Part shown: in pieces, positions 12,931 to 15,564 of the stretch | Layout: the number at the start of each line of letters is the position of its first letter | Numbering within the stretch: position 1 is the first letter of the stretch | NCBI GenBank assembly: GCA_017451975.1 | Contig: JAFTNI010000190.1 | Coordinates: forward strand, 1-15,564 | From: Clostridia bacterium | GTDB taxonomy: Bacteria; Bacillota; Clostridia; Oscillospirales; CAG-272 | DNA: 15,564 bases | Reading direction: 5' to 3' | Position numbers and translations under genes: made by a program | The notes under the pieces: model-generated | Told to the model about the DNA's origin: nothing | The model's input: only the letters and a program-made list of their open reading frames with translations | Databases searched by the model: none

Positions 12931-14085
12931 CTATTCGGTTAATATTGGCACTGCGCCGGGTTGCCATTCATTTGGATAAATTGAATATACGGCTTTATTG
13001 TTATTCTGCATATATCCTGTTATGCTTTTCAGTGTAGCATATCCCTCATAGGCGCCGTTTTTTCCCCATTTGCCATCGTCTTGGAGAGTGAGGAACTGTT
13101 TATATACTGTGATATATTGGTTTTCATTGGCTGATACGGCATCTTCCGCATAGTCAAGATATACTTCGATATTTTTATCGTCGAATTCCGTTACAAGGAA
13201 TTTAATCTGTCCGGCACCGTCTGCCTGTATTGATTCAAACAAGGTTTTTAAGTTTATCTTGTTAAAATTTGTTTTTTCACAGTAAACAACACCGTTGGTT
13301 GTCTGATCAAGCGCAATTGGAATATATGAGTTACTGTCATTCAAAGCGCCTTCAATATTTGTTGCCAGCAAATTTGTTATAACTCGGTTAAAGTTTGTGC
13401 CGTTTTCATCGCTGGGGTTTTGCCCTCCCGGGGTAGTTGTTGCCTATGTAGATGAGCTGGGAGCTGTAGAGGAGCCGGGAGCTGTAGAAGAGCCGGGAGA
13501 GGTAGATTCTTCGGGTGGCGTAACGGGCTCCGTGGTTGTTTCGCCGGGGAGAATTTCGAGCCTTTCTATAAACTCGATTGTCAGAACCGAGGTAAGATCT
13601 TTTACCGAAGGCACTCTTCCATCCTTATAGGAGAAAACGAGCGTGAAGGTTTTTTCTTCAAGCGGCGCAACCGTATATTTCAGCGATTGCATTTCTGCGG
13701 TGGGGTAATCCTCGTAAAGCTTGAAGATTATATTATCGTTTGTATAGCCGTTTTCAAGCGAGGAGTTGATCATAACCTTGCTATAGGCAAAGGTTTTATT
13801 TGAGGTATTGTTTTTTACGGTTATTTGAAACGAAAGAGTGGAATTGCCTGTTTGCCCGAGTGTTATTGTACTGTTAAGCACGGTTCCGTGAAACGCCACC
13901 GAATCTACCATAACATCGGCTGAATTGTTTTCACTCGGCACTACACGGATTATTTGCAGTTCGTACGTGTCGGCAGTTAATGAAGCAGAACCGTCTATTT
14001 TCAGTTCATCGGAAATTTGTGCATATCCAAATGCTATAAGAAGAAAAGCAAAGAACATAAATATTGCAAGTGAAATTTTTTTCAT
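12931..14085 (-). pseudogene. Secreted or surface protein gene interrupted by an in-frame TAG
   Basis: One minus-strand frame of 385 codons runs from the ATG at 14085 to a TAG at 12931, broken only by a TAG at 13446-13444 (codon 214). The first part (213 residues) starts with MKKISLAIFMFFAFLLIAFG, a signal peptide or anchor, then YAQISDELKIDGSASLTAD, as in SipW-dependent or TasA-like secreted proteins, and a beta-rich domain to about 175. A Thr/Ser/Pro linker with an 18-bp tandem repeat precedes the stop. The second part (about 170 residues) has no ATG or SD of its own and is acidic, aromatic and unrecognised, ending WQPGAVPILTE. I see no LPXTG motif or C-terminal anchor. The promoter (14123-14151) and SD (AAAGGAG) look intact. 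The simplest reading is a recent nonsense mutation, giving a truncated secreted product. Suppression or a sequencing error are alternatives. The gene is AT-richer than its neighbours. Confidence 0.72.
13447..13500 (-). repeat. Three 18-bp tandem repeats in the surface-protein linker
   Basis: Units at 13483-13500, 13465-13482 and 13447-13464 encode SPGSST, APGSST and APSSST. They differ at a few positions only. The repeat keeps frame, so copy changes would alter linker length, not expression. The premature TAG follows the last unit directly. Confidence 0.85.
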
Positions 14086-14122
14086 AGACAGCTCCTTTAT
14101 TTGAATTTTGTATGTTTTTTAT

Positions 14123-14151
14123 ATTGTAACATAATTATATAAATAATTCAA
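14123..14151 (-). promoter_or_regulatory. Promoter of the surface-protein gene
   Basis: On the minus strand, TTGAAT (14151-14146), 17-nt spacer, TACAAT (14128-14123), about 38 nt upstream of the ATG at 14085. Confidence 0.65.
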
Positions 14152-14155
14152 TAGC

Positions 14156-14183
14156 TTTTATCAAATTTTAATTTTTGATAAAA
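14156..14183. repeat. AT-rich inverted repeat between divergent promoters
   Basis: Perfect 10-bp arms TTTTATCAAA (14156-14165) and TTTGATAAAA (14174-14183) with an 8-nt gap. It lies directly upstream of the surface-gene -35 box and about 50 bp upstream of the nusB -35 box. It could be a regulator site or an UP-like element. Confidence 0.4.
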
Positions 14184-14229
14184 TTTTCTATACAATTTTA
14201 CGGCTTTTTTTCAAAAAATCGCGAAAAAG

Positions 14230-14258
14230 TTGACAATTCCGTTTTGGTGATGTATAAT
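14230..14258 (+). promoter_or_regulatory. Perfect-consensus promoter of nusB
   Basis: TTGACA (14230-14235), 17-nt spacer, TATAAT (14253-14258): both boxes perfect and spacing optimal. It is 40 nt upstream of the ATG at 14299. Confidence 0.88.
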
Positions 14259-14298
14259 GAATTTGTAATAAAATTTTTGGCTTTAAAAAGGAGCTGCT

Positions 14299-14709
14299 AT
14301 GGCAAAGATAACACGTCGTGCGGCACGCGAATGTGCCGTGCAGGTTTTGTACGGATACGATTTCCAGAAGGATATCGATAAAGAAGAATTTTTCGCAACC
14401 GCTTGCGAGGAAGAAGAAATCGCTTCGAATGATTTTGCAAAATCGCTCTTTCTCGGCGCTTGCGAGCATATTGAAGAAATAGATGCGAAAATAAACGAAA
14501 ATTTGCGCTCTTGGTCGCTTTCCCGCGTTTCCCGCGTTTCGCTCGCGGTAATGCGCATTTGCGCCTACGAGCTTATGTTTACGGATATTCCCGTTTCCAT
14601 CGCTATAAACGAAGCGCTCGAGGTCGATAAGAAGTTCGATAAAGACGATGCGCCTTCGTTTATCAACGGTGTGCTCAACGCTATCGCGAAAGGCTGCGTA
14701 AGAGAATGA
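14299..14709 (+). CDS. nusB: Transcription antitermination factor NusB
   Basis: A 136-residue NusB, which with NusE (S10) binds boxA RNA and supports antitermination and processing of rRNA transcripts. It starts MAKITRRAARECAVQVLYGY, the family N-terminal RNA-binding helix. The mid helix is SRVSRVSLAVMRICAYELMF, and the conserved C-terminal block has DIPVSIAINEALEVDKKF followed by APSFINGVLNAIAK. Length is normal. The ATG at 14299 follows AAAAAGGAGCTG, very similar to the SD of the divergent surface-protein gene. A perfect-consensus promoter lies upstream, fitting a housekeeping gene. The TGA overlaps the ATG of the next gene (ATGA at 14706-14709), so they are coupled. Confidence 0.95.
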   Translation: MAKITRRAARECAVQVLYGYDFQKDIDKEEFFATACEEEEIASNDFAKSLFLGACEHIEEIDAKINENLRSWSLSRVSRVSLAVMRICAYELMFTDIPVSIAINEALEVDKKFDKDDAPSFINGVLNAIAKGCVRE

Positions 14710-15564
14710 CGGTTCTCGGTATCGACACAAGCAATTACACTACCTCGCTTGCGCTTGCGGGCGAGGGCGGTTTCGTGCACGTGCGCCGTATACTCGAGGT
14801 AAAAAAAGGAGAGTGCGGGCTCAGGCAGAGCGACGCACTTTTTTTGCATACGGTGAATTTGCCCGAGCTTTTCGGCGAGCTTTTTGCCGCTTACCGCGAA
14901 AAATTCGGGGTTGACGCTAAAATAGACGCTGTGGCATACAGCGCGTACCCGCGCGACGTGGCGGGCTCTTATATGCCCTGCTTCCTTGCGGGCAAGAGCG
15001 CGGCGGCGGGCATTGCCGCTTCGCTTTCCGTGCCGCTTTTCGCCTTTTCCCACCAGGCGGGGCATATTATGGCGGCGGCAAAGACCTGCGGGGATGAAAA
15101 GGCGCTTGGCGAAGAGTTTTTTGCCATGCACCTTTCGGGCGGCACAACAGAGCTTGTGCTGGCAAGGCGCGAGGGCAGCATCGGCTTTTCCGCAGAGATA
15201 GTGGGTGAAACGGCAGATATTTCCGCAGGTCAGCTTGTAGACCGCGCCGGGGTTATGCTCGGGCTCAGGTTCCCCTGCGGCGGCGAGCTTGAAAAGCTTG
15301 CTGCGGAAGCGGGAAGCGCGAAGGGCATAAAGCCCTTGAAGGTTGTGCTGCGCGAGGGAAAGGTAAATATGTCGGGCGCGGAAAACCGCATTGCCGCCAT
15401 GGTGGCGCAGGGCGAGGATGCGGGAAAAATAGCATATTTCACGCTCGATTTCGTTGCAAAAAACGTAATAGCCCTTGCGGAAAATGCGCGCGCAGGCGCG
15501 CCATCGCTACCCATAATTTTTGCGGGCGGCGTTATGCGCAACAAGATAATACGCGAAAAAATCT
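14706..15564 (+). CDS. Kae1/TsaD-like (peptidase M22-type) paralog, C-terminal end outside window
   Basis: The frame is open for 286 codons to the right edge. It belongs to the ASKHA-fold Kae1/TsaD/M22 family, whose TsaD members make the t6A tRNA modification. It starts with a nucleotide-binding loop (MTVLGIDTSNYTTSLALA). The metal-type HxxxH is SHQAGHI (H116, H120), followed by HLSGGTTEL (142-150), ISAGQLVDRAGVMLGLRFP (172-190) and FAGGVMRN (272-279). True TsaD usually has SGGHT; here it is SGGTT. The GLRQSDALFLHT segment (38-49) also fits the clostridial paralog better than canonical TsaD. I therefore do not call it tsaD. It overlaps nusB by four bases, is probably co-transcribed, and is more GC-rich than the left half of the window. 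In related clostridia I recall xseA following; that gene would lie outside this window. Confidence 0.85.
   Translation, partial: MTVLGIDTSNYTTSLALAGEGGFVHVRRILEVKKGECGLRQSDALFLHTVNLPELFGELFAAYREKFGVDAKIDAVAYSAYPRDVAGSYMPCFLAGKSAAAGIAASLSVPLFAFSHQAGHIMAAAKTCGDEKALGEEFFAMHLSGGTTELVLARREGSIGFSAEIVGETADISAGQLVDRAGVMLGLRFPCGGELEKLAAEAGSAKGIKPLKVVLREGKVNMSGAENRIAAMVAQGEDAGKIAYFTLDFVAKNVIALAENARAGAPSLPIIFAGGVMRNKIIREKI

Noticed and set aside
12931..13371. Second half of the surface-protein gene as an independent gene
   Set aside because: Its only nearby start is a TTG without SD; it lies in the same frame as the upstream part and continues its linker.
1..15564. CRISPR array, tRNA/rRNA genes, insertion sequences, toxin-antitoxin or phage-defence genes
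   Set aside because: No regularly spaced repeats, tRNA-like cloverleaf, transposase motif or defence-protein motif was recognised on either strand.

Overview
This window looks like chromosomal DNA from an uncultured or gut-type clostridial Firmicute (Bacillota). The support is the gene set: a DUF4317 protein, a CarD-family regulator, a LytTR-DUF3021 pair, a fused NAD(P)HX epimerase/dehydratase, and nusB followed by a Kae1/TsaD-like paralog. Purine-rich ribosome binding sites (AAGGAG/GGAGG) and strong TTGAnA-17-TAnAAT promoters agree with this. I see no tRNA, rRNA, CRISPR array, insertion sequence or prophage gene. No gap between genes exceeds 300 bases; the longest, 3193-3421 and 14086-14298, are divergent promoter regions.

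Layout from left to right. (1) 1-3192, minus: a DUF4317 gene followed 12 nt later by a GH2 beta-galactosidase that runs off the left edge. (2) 3422-6262, plus: a PTH2-type peptidyl-tRNA hydrolase, an AT-richer GH43-type glycosidase and a bifunctional NAD(P)H-hydrate repair enzyme, closely spaced and probably one transcript. (3) 6394-6894, plus: a CarD-family regulator, ending at a bidirectional terminator. (4) 6942-10403: a sugar module made of a FucO-like lactaldehyde reductase (minus), an AraC-type regulator (minus) and a divergent fucose-isomerase-like protein (plus). (5) 10533-11383, plus: a LytTR DNA-binding protein and an overlapping DUF3021 membrane protein. (6) 11487-12893, plus: an ADP-ribosylglycohydrolase-family protein with its own strong promoter. 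(7) 12931-14085, minus: a secreted or surface protein gene cut by one in-frame TAG next to a tandem repeat. (8) 14299-15564, plus: nusB and a Kae1-like paralog, truncated by the right edge.

How the genes work together: the left part combines glycan breakdown (GH2, GH43) with housekeeping repair (stalled peptidyl-tRNA, damaged NAD(P)H). The central trio resembles a 6-deoxyhexose or related sugar module, with an isomerase-like enzyme at entry, a lactaldehyde reductase at the redox exit and a local AraC activator. No kinase or aldolase is present in the window. The most unusual features are in gene control: an araC whose predicted transcript starts at the A of its ATG (possibly leaderless), two divergent promoters with abutting -35 boxes, and a terminator whose loop contains the -35 box of the next promoter. 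I did not find a convincing new multi-gene system. The best candidates for something undescribed are the orphan isomerase/AraC/FucO module and the stand-alone ADP-ribosylglycohydrolase-family gene.
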